Assembly (NCBI GenBank): GCA_029721435.1
Contig: CM056573.1
Location: 149,255,947-149,319,946 of the forward strand
DNA: 64,000 nt
Origin: Gymnothorax reevesii
Taxonomy: Eukaryota; Chordata; Actinopteri; Anguilliformes; Muraenidae
Reading direction: 5' to 3'
Part shown: positions 46,470 through 58,327 of the stretch, piece after piece
Layout: each line of letters begins with the position of its first letter
Numbering within the stretch: the first letter of the stretch is position 1
The notes under the pieces: model-generated
Databases searched by the model: none
What the model saw: the letters and a program-made list of their open reading frames with translations, nothing else
What the model was told of the DNA's origin: nothing
Position numbers and translations under genes: made by a program

Positions 46470-47095
46470 TGTTTCCATTTGCACGGCTGAAGTCCGGCTG
46501 CGACAGGCTGCGGGGCAGACACAGGACATCGCATGCGTCCCTTAGCGCTCCCCAGTGTTCCCATATAAACGGCTGAACTACGCTATTCATCGTTACGTAA
46601 TTATTATGAAATAATGTTGATACTTCGTACAAATGTCGCATGAAAATCACTACTGTTCTATCATCTTGGAACAAACTTAAGCGTGTGATACACAGGCAGA
46701 CTTGAAAAATAGAAATCACGAAGATAGAGGCATTACAAAGCTCTGATCATAATTTAAAGCGGCAGTATGCGTTTGATTCACTGAGAATGGTAAATACATG
46801 TCTGTTGCCGCAGAAACCCCAGCTCTGCTCTGAACAGGGAAATAAATACACATTGCTTCAAAGGTACTCATTTGTTAACAAAACAAAGTGTGGAAACACC
46901 TTTGAACTATAGGGAATTCATCGTGCGATTCGTGTGGTTGGAGCTGGAATCGCTCCCTGGTCCGATCGGAAAAAACACGCATGCGGTGAAAATCGCGTGG
47001 ATGGAAACACTTTATATGAAGACAATATGCGATTTTTGACGTACCCGCGTGCTGCACCGGCGCCTGACTTCAGCCGTACAAAAGGAAACATATTG
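46470..47095. mobile_element. probable non-autonomous DNA transposon with inverted ends
   Basis: TGTTTCCATTTGCACGGCTG with AAGTCCGGC at about 46471-46500 is the inverse of GACTTCAGCCGTACAAAAGG with AAACA at 47066-47094. GTGGATGGAAACAC also occurs internally at about 46998. No transposase frame and no clear target duplication, so the superfamily is not assigned. Confidence 0.55.
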
Positions 47096-47961
47096 TAATA
47101 AATTGTAAGCAACCCCTAGATGGCGCCAAAATGACAGTATGCTAATTATACTGCTACCACCTTTAATTATACCCCAGTATGATCCGGTATGGAACAATCC
47201 AGAACCAGCAATTTCAAGGAATAACAAATCTTTATTATTGGCAACAATTCATTAAAATTACTGGGCTCACATAGACCATCTCACAGCACTGGGTTCCCCT
47301 GCTCCACACAGAAGGAAGTCCGAGTACACAACACACAGGTCAGGTGAAACACTAGTCTACTACACACTGCATGCTAGAAAATCATAACCACAACCCCCAC
47401 AATAAATAGCGAACAGATCACCATAATAAATAGAGGCTATAGAGTACAAGTACATCACAGCCAATTAATTACGGCAGTTCATCACAGCAATTCAGTGGAA
47501 AATTCATCACAGCAATTCATCACAGCAAGTCTGAACAGTCACTGTCTCCCGGTGAGCAGAGGCAGTGTGATAATTAGATGAGCGGGTGCAGCTGTGTCCA
47601 TTACTCGCTCCAATCAGTCTACATCACAATATTTAATCCTCGCGTCAGTCAGTCAGTGGCATGCTGTGTTTTTTCTTCTTTCTCTTTGCCCTGGGTCCAG
47701 AAAGAGGTGGTCCGCGGTCCAGATGTGGAGCGCGGTCCGCCAATTGCGTACCCTGGCTCTAGTGTGTTAAATCCTCGATCCGATCATTTGTAAAGCATTT
47801 ATTCTTTGAAACTTCGTGGGTTTTTGCATTTTGGCTTTGCGCCGTTTGTGTTTTTGGATTTAGTTCAGTTGATACTTTGTTCATAGTTTCTTTGTTACTT
47901 TGTTATTTTGGGCTTTTGCAGTTTAAAGTTTGATGCTTAAAGTTTGAGCGACTTCCTTAAA
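47096..47961. other. no recognised gene
   Basis: Contains several ATTCATCACAGCAATTC-type short repeats at 47475-47530 and a GC-rich patch with GGTCCGCGGTCCAGATGTGG near 47710. Could be an old LTR, but no ends were found. Confidence 0.45.
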
Positions 47962-48564
47962 TAGGGTGAATTCGGGTAATGTGGAACACTTTTTTGCAAT
48001 TTTCCACAATTTTGACTTTGCCGCCTTTTAACAATATTTGACTAACATATAGGATCAATATATCATACCTTTCTCCAATCCTTAAGATGCCTTCTAACCA
48101 TAACAGGAAAAAAAAATGTAGATATCACATACAGAAGACATGTTACGTACCAATTTGTGGACACTGCACCAAAAGCGGAAAACATGGCCAGAATTTGATA
48201 ATCTGGGACAGGTTGTTTGATTATCTGGGACACTTCAATATATAAAAATTATCCTAATTTGTGTAAGTTAAATTGTATACAGATGATTTAAATGTACTTA
48301 GAAAAAAATACCAAGACAGAAAACTGTTAGAAAATGTATATTATAGAAAATATTCAACATTAAACAACAACATAATATTTAAAAACATTTTTTGGCAGAA
48401 AACAAGTACTTGCTCACACTCATCTGCCTTTTAGGCCTACATTCCTTTCCGAAAACAAATTAAATTCAATTGCTCAATATCATTAAAATTAAAGAAGTTT
48501 GAGATAAAAAGTGTGAAAAACAGATTAAAATCTTAAGAGGCAATGGAGCTCCTCATTTGTCCAG

Positions 48565-48820
48565 CACACACTCATACACACATACAGCTGTGTGTGTGTG
48601 TGTATGTGTGTGTGCGCGTGTGTATGCGTGCATGTGTGTGTGTAACAGAGATGGAGACACTTATGATCAGATGGGGCAGTGATGTGAGCTTGACCGGAGA
48701 GCAAGTGAGTGAGGCTATGTGTGCGCACGCATGCACCTAGGTTGTGTGTGTGTGTATGTGTGTGTGTCTTGTGCATGCACGAGTCAAAGAGAGGGAATGT
48801 ATGTTTGTGTGTGCGTGCAC
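48565..48820. repeat. (TG/CA)n-rich region
   Basis: Imperfect TG/CG/CA alternating tracts at about 48565-48645, 48715-48775 and 48800-48820. Frames read across them are artefacts of the dinucleotide repeats. Confidence 0.92.
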
Positions 48821-49089
48821 ATAAAGGCTAGCCTATCAGTGGTATCCTCTGATATTAGAGTTGGCCTAAATGGGGCCTAGAAATCTTTTCATACAAAGGC
48901 ATGGCATTATTAGCAAACATTAGCTTAACTGTAGAAAACTTTGCCCTGATAAACGACTGACATGATACTGACAATCAGACTCCCTGCAAACTGTAGGCTA
49001 TATTCTACATCTTTTTAGTTAATTCTACCACCTCATTGATGCACATTTTTCTTATTTGAAACACTTGTCCCAGATTACCATAACCATGC

Positions 49090-49127
49090 TGTCCCACATT
49101 ATCAAATATGTTTGATAATGTGGGACA
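49090..49127. repeat. 38-bp perfect palindrome
   Basis: Arms TGTCCCACATTATCAAA and TTTGATAATGTGGGACA, 17 bp each, with a TATG centre. It lies inside the TA-flanked element and is built from two head-to-head copies of its repeated motif. Confidence 0.95.
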
Positions 49128-49773
49128 GTAAAGAAAATATCAAAGAATAAAGTATCCAAAACATATTTTCATAACATCCGTGCATATTTTGTTTCTAAAA
49201 CATATCATAAACATAAATTAATAACATTAAGGTACAACGTTTTTATTGACAATGTTATATCCTTAACATTAATCATGTCAAATTCCTATGTCACTGACCT
49301 GTTCGTGAAAATTCCCGGGGGACCTTCTCGAATGACGTTTACCACGCCGCCTTCCATGACAACACCCCAATGAAATCATGCAATTCAGTCACATAACACG
49401 TATAATAAACCTGTAGAAAAGGTCTTGAAGACTGTATCTTGTCAGAGCGGGAACTTAACTCTTAAAGTGTCCCACATTACCCAATGTCCCAAATTACCCG
49501 AATTCACCATATCATAATCATACTGGAAACCTCAGTCATTACAAAATTAATTGCATTGGCGCCACTACAAAAAAAAAAAAAATTGTGTTTGTGTATACAT
49601 ATAACGTCATGTAGGAAATGGACGGGGTAGTGCGCCGAGGACGAGATCTCGATGGTAACAGCGGGCATGAGTATACACTATTCTGACATTGCGGAATTGC
49701 CCAGACATATCAGTGATATAAGTACTACTGGCCACGCGAGGACAATCACACTGGGATATCGACAGTTTAAACC

Positions 49774-50254
49774 ATGACTCCAACTCTTCGCTCCGTTTGG
49801 ATCATGGTGACACTCACAGGTAGGCTACGCTGCGGCGGAAAAAAAAATAGGCCTATGCCATGGGATTAGTCAATGAATAAACACTACTTCATATTTTCTA
49901 GCGTGATGGTGCGGGTTTTTTATCGTGTCTTTCTGCGAGTGAGCAGTTATCACGTAAATTAAACTTCGAAAATAAACCTTATTATGGATGTTTATTTTTA
50001 CGGTTCGTTACCCAAGAATGATTTATTAAGATAAAACCCCTAGGCTACCCTCGGAAAAACATCAAAATAAAGACATGTACTGGTGAATGATGAATTGAGA
50101 CGTTTGAGAGACGTTTTCACATAAATGGACACCTGCAAAGGTTACAGTGAAGGCTGTTGAATTGCTGTTTGTCCGCCAAAAAATTTATTTCAATTGTTAT
50201 TAACAGTTGGAGCCGTGAGTGTCATCTTCCCTCAGAGCGGCACTGCGTTTACAA
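49774..50254 (+). CDS. candidate first two coding exons of a secreted or membrane protein
   Basis: Exon 1 has ATG at 49774 in a good context (A at -3) and encodes MTPTLRSVWIMVTLT before a donor CAG/GTAGGC (GT at 49820). Exon 2 is 50207-50254 (48 nt), with acceptor TTATTAACAG and donor ACAA/GTAAGT. Both junctions are phase 1. The joined start is Met-basic-hydrophobic and continues VGAVSVIFPQSGTAFT, which fits a signal peptide or signal anchor. The region shows no transposon ends. I do not recognise the gene, and no third exon in matching phase was found before 52400. It may be a host gene's 5' end, an old pseudogene or chance. Confidence 0.4.
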
Positions 50255-51394
50255 GTAAGTTTCAGCCCTCCGTCTCGATGCAGAGTAAAGGAATAGCCTA
50301 CCGTAGGGTAGGGTTTTTTACTTGAATTGATTGAATGTAAAGTTGGCTACCACATTTAGAAATATTTTTGACAGTCACTGTAGACATATTTTAAAGTGTT
50401 TAATAAATTAATGTTATCTTTCCCCACCCCAGGGGTAAGATGCCCATGAAGAGAATAACTTGAAAAGCCTAATGCATACTGGTTTTACGGCACTTCATGC
50501 CGCATATATGAGTAATTATCATATTATAGCTGTCTTAATTGGCAGGTAGGCTACACATCATACAAAAGATGAACATCTTATTAGAAATTTCCTCGCTAAA
50601 GAAATGTGGAAATATAGAGCTACATTCTCCTCAACTTAACTTCTACTGAGTTCAAGTATTATGGCAAAGTGCTTCCAGTGTTTGAGAGGCAGGTTGATCT
50701 CAAAAGTGTCTTCACGAATTTGAACAGAACTGTGTTTTATCATCATCCAAGTAAGCCTTGGCAAAGGTTTCTTTCTTTCTTTTCTTCACCAGAACCATTG
50801 ATGTGTGAATGCCACAGGCGGAAAACATTGCAGTGCAATAAAGTGACTGACAGTTAAATTAATAAATAGTCTCATTTTAATTGCAAGTAACTGCGGTTTG
50901 CTGTTAAAATACACAGAACATCTCTTATAAACTGATTCTAAAATTATAGTTAAAATAACTGGTAAAAAAAGGTGCCAAGAAGGTGCTATTTATAACAGTG
51001 TGGCCATCTGAGTTCTGAGTCACGAGTTTCTGCTTCAAGCAGTTACTGTTGAGTAAGACGGGCGCATTGTAAGGCTATTTTGCAATTTGCCTCCTTCTGT
51101 TATGAACGCATAAAATGTTATATTAGGGTGCTTTCAGCTAATTTGGGACATACAGTGAAATTGGTCATACAAGATTTTCTGTGTTGGATTCTAATTATTA
51201 ACTGCTAATAACCAAACATGTTGTTACAAATATCCTTCACATTTGTCTGAGATAACTGATATGGGCTGAGCAAGCATTCAAAAAATTCACCAGCCCCTGG
51301 ACTTGCTAGGCAAGCCACGTGGCATGTTGATTTGCTCTTTTTGCTAATAAGAGTTCTGCTGCTAAAGCAATACTGGTATAATACCAAAAAATGT
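50255..51394. other. intergenic or intronic; one weak exon-like frame
   Basis: A stretch at 50653-50752 reads FKYYGKVLPVFERQVDLKS and continues to HHP, flanked by CTACTGAG and CCAA/GTAAGC. It looks like an exon, but its phase does not fit the candidate exon 2 above. The rest is AT-rich without features. Confidence 0.3.
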
Positions 51395-51716
51395 AGTAGG
51401 ATGTTGCTTTTCGTTAGTAGAACTCGGGGTCACAAATGGAAGTTAACCAAGGGTAAATTTAGCACTGATATTAGGAAATATTTTTTCACCCAGGGAGTAA
51501 TTTCGATGTGGAATAGCTTGCCGGACCATATTGTTGCGGCAGAAACCTTGGGAATTTTCAAGAGCAGAATTGACTTAAAGCCAGATACCATTGAGTCTTT
51601 GAGTATCTGAAGAGGTATATTCACAAGAGAGAAAAAAAAAAAACAAAAAAAAAAACTGGCAAGCCTAGTTGGGCTGAATGGCCTGTTCTCGCCACTGATG
51701 TTATGTTATGTTATTA
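51395..51716 (+). pseudogene. CR1-group LINE, 3' end only
   Basis: Contains the last about 65 codons of the LINE protein (TRGHKWKLTKGKFSTDIRKY, then MWNSLPDHIVAAETLGIF) to a stop at 51608-51610. The 3' untranslated sequence follows with GGGCTGAATGGCCTGTTCTC and TTATG tail units (about 51700-51715). Same family as the LINE at 14119-19510. Severe 5' truncation is typical of these elements. An A-rich tract interrupts the 3' part at 51631-51655. Confidence 0.85.
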
Positions 51717-52409
51717 ACTGTTATGTTTTATGAACTGTGATCAAAATATTTTCACAATACAAGCTGTTTTGCCAGTTATTTTAATTGGCACCCTTTTTGC
51801 CAGTTATTTTTACTGCAAATTTAGCATCAGTTTATAACAGATGTTCTGAGTATGTTATCTGTAAACCACAGTTAAATGCATGCAGGAGTCTAGTTACCGT
51901 TAAAATAACAAGGAGACAATGCCTTAATTTAACTGGTCAATTCAATCAATTTATTACAGTGTGGAATATGGAGAAATTGTTTTAATTGACTCCCATTTTT
52001 TACTGAATGCAGTAGGTGAGATGGGATTGAAAAAGAAGCTAAAACTAGACATTTTCTGAAGTGAAACTTGCATTTTTCTGGGCTACTAGGAGCTATAAAA
52101 TCATGAGTTCCTATGCTATTTTGTGTCAACCTGCTATATTACAGACATTTTTAGTATTTTTGTGACGTAACTTTCTTATTTCTCGGCCAACTCTCATGAT
52201 CTTGCTGTTTACCACAAGGCCTTTTTGAGAGCTTTCAATAGGTCATAAATTCATTTAAAATTAATTGCATTTCAATTTTTTTGTCACATAGTTAACCATA
52301 TTCATTCATCACCGATATCAAATAATGTTTCATGTAAACACATGGCAGCTCCTTCACTCGAACATGTTTATTAAGTAGGCATGAGCAACGCTCTGCATAA
52401 ACTCTAGTG

Positions 52410-52611
52410 CAGGGATGTCAAACTGACCCATAAAAGGGCCAAGAGGCTGGAGTTTTTCAATCCTACCAAGCAGAAGCACACGTGAAAGCACTAATTTAAT
52501 CAAATGATCTAGGTCTGCACAACTAATTAGTTGTATCAGGTGCGCTTCTGCATTGTTGAAGTGAAAACCTGCAGCCTCTTGGCCCTTTAACGGGTCAGTT
52601 TGACACCCCTG
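52410..52611. mobile_element. 202-bp hAT-type MITE
   Basis: Inverted ends CAGGGATGTCAAACTGACCC and GGGTCAGTTTGACACCCCTG; perfect 8-bp duplication CTCTAGTG (52402-52409 and 52612-52619). Internal inverted similarity spans GGGCCAAGAGGCTG. Non-coding. Confidence 0.94.
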
Positions 52612-52619
52612 CTCTAGTG

Positions 52620-54739
52620 GAATGCGTAACAGCTGAACTGGGAGGGTAAACAAGCCTCAGAAAACTTGACGTAAATACCATTTTCATACAAAAAGAACAC
52701 GATGGTTTGATTAAAAGCAACCTTTTCAATAGGATACCCGCATTTCATACATGAACTCTGCATATTACGAGCAAAAACGGGATTTGAACAGAGATATTGT
52801 TCGCCGGTTGGATGAATGCATGACCTCAATTTGCACCGTGTTTACAAATTTTCAAGAGCACGCCGTGGCAAAAATAACCATTTAGGAGGTATATTTCAAA
52901 TAGCCCGCGCCGACGTCTTATCCCAGCTATGGCCTATTTGCTTACAGCCATCTAATTTGAGAAATTACAAGTCTGTTCATCCAGGCTAGACCTACGCGGG
53001 ATGTGAAATAAGTTTGATAGAAGTTGGTGAAGTTCGTTGCGAGTTCGCCGTGATTTCTTCTCGACAATAGCAAGAAATGAGAGTGTATTTTTACTCTACC
53101 CTACATAATTTGTTGACAGAATATCCCATGACCCAATTTGTGAAGTTTCAGTGAAAAAAATCCAAGGAATAAACCGGCACCAGGCCTTTAAAGCCCACCG
53201 GTCACAAGATTTATTCACCTATAGGCTTCAATTCGAGACTGTGAGGATGGGAATCTGAATAATCAATTAGGAAAAACTCTCGGCTCTCTGTAATTCTGTA
53301 TATCGTTTAAACATTTTGTTAATCAGATTATGGAAGAAGACTGAAAATAAGCGCCCGCTTATGTGTAAAAGCGCATATTTAAATGAGGATACATTGTATA
53401 TTGATTAAGCATTGAACTCTGCATTAGTCACACTGTTTTAATATTTGTTGATGGCATTGCTTCGGGTTCCTGGAAGCAAGTACGCGCAAATCTGCTGTCT
53501 ATTCAGCATTTCAGGTTCGATGTACTGAGTAATAACGTCGCGGAAACTTAAACTGGCCCGTCATTCTGCCGAATAGTCTTACTAAACTAGTTAATCCTCT
53601 GATTGCTAATCAAGCAAAGGGGAGGTTTCTGCCTCACCAAACTAACCTACGACTGCACGTCACTGTGTTTTACTATGAATTATTCACAGTAGCTCATTGA
53701 AACTATCATGGGAGGAGGGTATATGGACATAGTAAAAAACAGCGCAAAGTTTTTTGTTTTTTTTAATCACCACGGGTTATTGAAGGGGGAACGTTTGATT
53801 CATTTCGTAGCAGTGGGAGGGCAAACAACTGCTGGCATCAGCGACTTCACTGCATTTTATACAGTAGCGTTAATGTTTGCCCTCCCACCGATAATTTTGA
53901 CATTTTTGCTTGTCATTGATCCAAAAAAACCTTCAAAGGCCACCCATTCATACCATTTTTTAATATGAATGCTTAACCTAATGTTTGTTGAACATAATTG
54001 GGTTAAATTCAATGCATTTTCCATTAAAAGGGGCCTAGGGGCGCTGCTGTCCTTTAGAAAAGGGGTAGATGACTTTAGCATCAATTATTTCTGTTAGGTT
54101 ACCCTAATGGATGATTTGGTCTGGTTTATTTCTGAATAGACTGTATTTTTGAAAATGCCCTCAGGCTTCACCCCCAAATTTTCACAGTGGGTTTGGTTGA
54201 AAAATGCCGAAATAAGCCATATTTGGGACCCTGTGGCTCTGAGACCCTTTCCTGTAAAGGCATTGGACTTGTGGCAAACTCTTCGTCTGTGTCTTCTGTA
54301 CTTACCTGCAAAAAATCATGAGAACATAATAAAAACTTTGTTCTCAGCAACTAAAGAAATGTTGTCATTTTATTCATTCGTATTGCCCATGCCTATATTG
54401 AGTGGTTTTACTCAAAACTGTGGATTCTTTGGCCATAACATGCCCTAAAACGAAACATAGGGAAAGAAAGGAATCTTTGAAGTTCGTTCTTACACCCACA
54501 CTATATAGGAACTGCCATGTGTTCACAAAAGTGACGCCATGTTCCCGGTTAGCACAATTGTAACAATAACTTTATTGTTTCATTACGATTCAGGAGCTAT
54601 CTGCTCCTTATCTGCTATCTACATCTGTTGCTGCTGTCTCTCTCAAATTCACATTCACAAAATCAATAACTGCTTCCCTTACTCTAGCTCTTTGTCTATT
54701 CAAATGTATAACTTGCTTTTGATATGTTTTCCTTACTCA
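52620..54739. other. no recognised gene; short inverted repeat at 53813-53888
   Basis: Open frames at 53708-53968 and 54149-54448 show no family motif. GTGGGAGGGCAAAC (53813-53826) and its exact complement (53875-53888) face each other across 48 bases. A poly-purine/T-run patch lies near 53740. Confidence 0.5.
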
Positions 54740-54832
54740 AGACCCCCCCCCCACCTCCCACTCCCACTACCTCACACACTCTCACTCACTCCTACTCCCT
54801 CACTCACACTCTCACTCTCCCCACCCACTTTG
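54740..54832. repeat. C/T/A-rich simple repeat
   Basis: A run of C and repeated CTCACT and CTCACTC-type units across about 90 bases, giving spurious Leu/Pro/Ser/Thr frames. Confidence 0.9.
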
Positions 54833-54835
54833 TAA

Positions 54836-55415
54836 ATAATTTATCAACTTCAGCCCTTTCTAAACTTGCACTTCATATACAATTGCGGGAGCTTCGCCCC
54901 ATTTAGCACCCTGGGGCCTACATTCTCATACAGCACTTGGCGGCCCAGCCATATACTAGGTTGCACCTAGTCTTGTTTGGAATAGCCTCTCTGAAAAGTG
55001 TTTTTTTAAGGCTACACAGCTGTTTAGTCCTAATCTCTTGAGTTCTCTGCGCATAGTGTGTGGGGAAATGCTCGTATTTTCACTATTAAACATAACTGTG
55101 AATTCTACTTTTGATTTTACAATTTGATTTCAAGCGTTTAAGTGATCTCCATTCATGATCATTCTAGATTTTTTTCTGACAACATTTCTTCCTTGAACAT
55201 TATGGTTCTCTACTATCCTTCCAGGTTTTAATATTGTGTTGGACAGTTCTTAACCTAATCTTAGTATTTTCAGCAATCTCCATAGTTGTCTTCTTTGCTT
55301 GACACAGGCAAATAATTTTACCCTTCTGAAACAGACATTTTTTCCATGATCGCAGGATATATCTTTCGACAGCGTTGTTTAAGAAATTAGACGCAATTCA
55401 CTGCATCAGTTAGGG
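54836..55415. other. no recognised feature
   Basis: Nothing identified before the TTAA-flanked element. Segments such as ACTATCCTTCCAGGTTTTAA (about 55213) may be old Tc1-like transposase antisense, but this could not be supported. Confidence 0.4.
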
Positions 55416-55769
55416 TTAAAGGGGACCTATTATGCTGATCCTACTTTTAATACATGTAAGTAATGCTATAATGTTGGATGTCCATCCCCAACCTCTGTTA
55501 AGTTTCGAAACATAAGATACAGGGATTTTGCCGTAATCCAAGAACGTGATTTCCTGAACATGATTTCTTCACAGAACAGCTTGTCCTGAGATCTTCACGA
55601 GATCTGGGTAAAACCTGACGTCAGGTTGTGCCGTCCAATTAATACGTACCTAGCCAGAGCCAATCATGGTGCTGGACCTGCCCACCCCGGAAACTATTCT
55701 AGCAGGCACTAACAACGGCAGATTATACTATGCCTTAGTAGCATCTACACCTTTGGAAATACAAAAGAA

Positions 55770-56111
55770 GAATTGCAGATCATTTGAGGTGCAGTTTTGT
55801 CAGTATCTCTCCCAAAGCTGGTTGTCCATTTATTTTTGGACGCGAAGAAAAGCACAATTTTTTTCTCTTCCAAAAGACGATGCCACCAGAAATTAGTTCG
55901 TAGTTTTATTGTTTACTGGCGGCAAACAGCCACGGTCAAAGGGAATATTAGCCGTTTGTGCTCAGCATTTCACCAAAGACAGCTTTGTCAGTAAAGGATA
56001 ATTCGACTGCAGATAAGCGTTTCAGCTGCTTCTAAAACCTGAAGTAGTTGCATCGATCAAGCTCTTGGAGCCACAAGTTGTGAGACATGATATAACAGCA
56101 AATAATGACAT
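55770..56111 (+). pseudogene. THAP-type zinc finger remnant
   Basis: THAP fingers are C2CH DNA-binding domains found in P-element and Kolobok transposases. Here FFSLPKDDATRN (about 55858-55893) and, after a stop and frame change, AVCAQHFTKDSF (55954-55989) and LLKPEVVASI (about 56028-56057) match the middle and end of the family pattern, including its C-x2-H pair (Cys 55957, His 55966). The first Cys pair is not clear. TAA and TAA stops interrupt it near 56000 and 56018. A consensus donor, GACAT/GTAAGT (GT at 56112), follows, so the exon seems to end there. The zinc finger is inferred; the match is short. Confidence 0.6.
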
Positions 56112-56414
56112 GTAAGTGAAGCTAACATGTTACGGGTGGCTAGCAGAACTGCTAACGATAGTTAGCACAAACACAGGCTTTGTAAAATATCTGAGGATAA
56201 AAATTGGATCGGTTGTGACTGTCCGTGACTCACAGAGGTGGAAGTAGTAGCTAAGTCACTTTACTACATAAGCCTATATAGCTAAGTCACTGTGGCTAAT
56301 GTTTGTGTACTAAATATGCAAGAATAATATTAGTGGACATTCAACAGAAAGTGTGTGAACATGAACCTTATTTGAAGCTAACTTTTTATACTTGTTTGTA
56401 TTTTGGATGCTTGG

Positions 56415-57652
56415 TTCAACTGTCCACGGTAACGGAACTTACTGTCTGTAAAACCTGTATTGCAGGGTAATGTTTGTCTCTGTAGTTGTAATGACCGCTC
56501 GGTTGCTACTGCATGTGAGTTTGCGTGCTGTCTTACTTAAAAATGCCCAGAGTCAATTATATATACTAATTCTGAACGGTATGCTTGTGTTACTTTGGTA
56601 AGCATCAATATGGCAGATTCATCATAACATTGTCTAATTGTAGCCAATACAGTTGAAGCTAACTGGAGAGGTGTCGTATGTGTCTGCAAAGTTGGGCCGA
56701 AAAGGCTGCAGGTAGACCAGACGTAGGTTTTGCAGAGCTTGGGGTACGTGTTTGGGTTTACGGCCACAGTGAAATGATCGTTTTACTCATCCATGACCAG
56801 GGCCAGCCGGATATTTCACCAATATCTGGGCAAGCTCTCTGATGCTACCGCGGTAAAAGAAATTGCGAAACGCACAAGCTACAACGTGTCTGGTATAACA
56901 AACATTTTCTCTGCATTACTGCTGCAGAATTTCATCCGCCTTTAAAATTGTTCTAGCTAATAAAAAGCCAAAAAAGGGTGGAGACTGGATACAAAATTCT
57001 TTCCTGTTTAAGCTATCAATTAGCTAGCTCCACTTAAGCAACTATTCACGCTATCGGAACTTACGGTCTATCAAACCTGTATTGCACAGTAACCTTTATC
57101 ACTGTCGTTGTTGTGAACGCTTTGTTACTCCTGCATGTTAGTTCATGTGCCGTGCCACTTAAAATGCTCCTAGTTAACATATATGCAGTAACTCAGATCA
57201 TTATGCTTATGTTATTTTGCTTAGCATCATGGTGGTAGTTTATCATTATGTTACATGACCGTAGCTGCAACAGTTAAAGCCAACCAGTATGTATATATCT
57301 GCAAAGTTGGTTTGATAAGGCTGCAGTTAGACCAGAAGCATGTTTTGCAGAGCTCGGGGTACGTGTATGGTTTTGTTTGCTGCTGCTTGTGAAACTATTA
57401 TTTTACTTATCCATGACCAGGGTCAGCTGAATACTTCACCAATATCTGGGCTAGCTCTCTGATTCGCAGTCACGAAACACACAAGCTATAATGTGTCTGG
57501 TATAACAATTTCTCTGCATTGCCGTTGCAGAATTCAATTCCCCTTTAAAAATTGTTATTGTTATGGCTAATAAAAAGCCAAAAAATATGTAGATTGCATG
57601 CAGAATTCTTTCAACTACAAGTTATCGATTTGCTAGCTCCACATAAGCAACG
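56415..57652 (+). repeat. two-unit direct tandem duplication, about 0.62 kb per unit
   Basis: Unit 1 is about 56415-57042 and unit 2 about 57048-57652. Shared landmarks in order are AAAACCTGTATTGCA / CAAACCTGTATTGCA, GTTTTGCAGAGCT..GGGGTACGTGT, ATCCATGACCAGGG, TTCACCAATATCTGGGC, GTGTCTGGTATAACA, GCTAATAAAAAGCCAAAAAA and GCTAGCTCCAC.TAAGCAAC. The units have diverged by substitutions and small indels, so the duplication is old. Non-coding; lies between the THAP-like and RecQ-like remnants. Confidence 0.88.
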
Positions 57653-58327
57653 TATACGCTTTTTTTATGCTTTTTTGCTACAATCTAATTCAGTAGCTTG
57701 GTATCGGAAGTGTGTTTGGTTTCTGGTAGAAATGGTCATCAGGAGCTTTTAGCCAAGTTTCTTCCGGATAAATGGGCACATGACTACATAACAGCACAGC
57801 TAAATCCCCACACATGCAAGGCGAGACGAGCAAAACACTCAAATTTCGACTTACCACTCATTGACATCCCGCTAAATGTTCCTGTAACACCTCAATAAAA
57901 TCCTCCTTCCATTCAGGGTCAGATTCGGGATCAAACATGTACTGTCTTACAGCAATAGATGTCGCGGAAAGCTATCTTGAAATACTTACCATCTTGGCTT
58001 CCTGGTTTTTCGGGCCTGCACCCTCCCCCAGAATCGAAGCAGGCTGGCAGCCAATCAGAGCGGCGCCTCCTTTGCATAGCCTCTCGCCCATTTCGGAATG
58101 GTTTGTATTCCAGGGCGGGACAGACACAGAGGCCTAGCCTGACTCTGCCAGCCGACATACTTCTGCTTAATTTAATTTTGCTTCACCACTTCATCTGATC
58201 ACAAAGAGCTCTGCCTCATTTACTTTGGCAGAAAAGATGTCGGACCAACCAATGAACAGAAGTCGTGACCGAGAGCCATGATGTAGCCGCTGCGCTGAGT
58301 TTGAAATTGTAGTCTCCAAAATCAACA

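Larger units (their letters stand above)
47964..49509. mobile_element. non-autonomous TA-flanked DNA transposon with TGTCCCA motif clusters
   Basis: Ends GGGTGAATTCGGGTAATGTG and CCCGAATTCACCA are inverted, flanked by TA (47962-47963 and 49510-49511). A motif of form TGTCCCANATTAYC, on either strand, occurs at 48197, 48219, 49066, 49090, 49114, 49468 and 49485, with a variant at the left end. Two of them form a 38-bp perfect palindrome at 49090-49127. Central (GT)n tracts lie at 48590-48645 and 48740-48770. No transposase. TA duplication suggests the Tc1/mariner group. Confidence 0.7.

Noticed and set aside
47470..47530. CRISPR-like or satellite array of TTCATCACAGCAA
   Set aside because: Only about four irregular short copies in eukaryotic sequence, with no regular spacer.
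48525..48776. His/Thr/Cys-rich frames on both strands
   Set aside because: Produced by (TG/CA)n tracts.
50653..50752. Third exon of the candidate gene at 49774
   Set aside because: Splice-like edges, but its phase does not join with exon 2; kept only as a weak note.
53708..53968. 86-codon frame MGGGYMDIVKNS...
   Set aside because: Hydrophobic end but no family resemblance, no splice signals and an internal inverted repeat.
57937..58198. Overlapping frames with Pro/Arg-rich products near 58000-58190
   Set aside because: Three frames overlap on both strands with no motif; non-coding part of the TTAA element.
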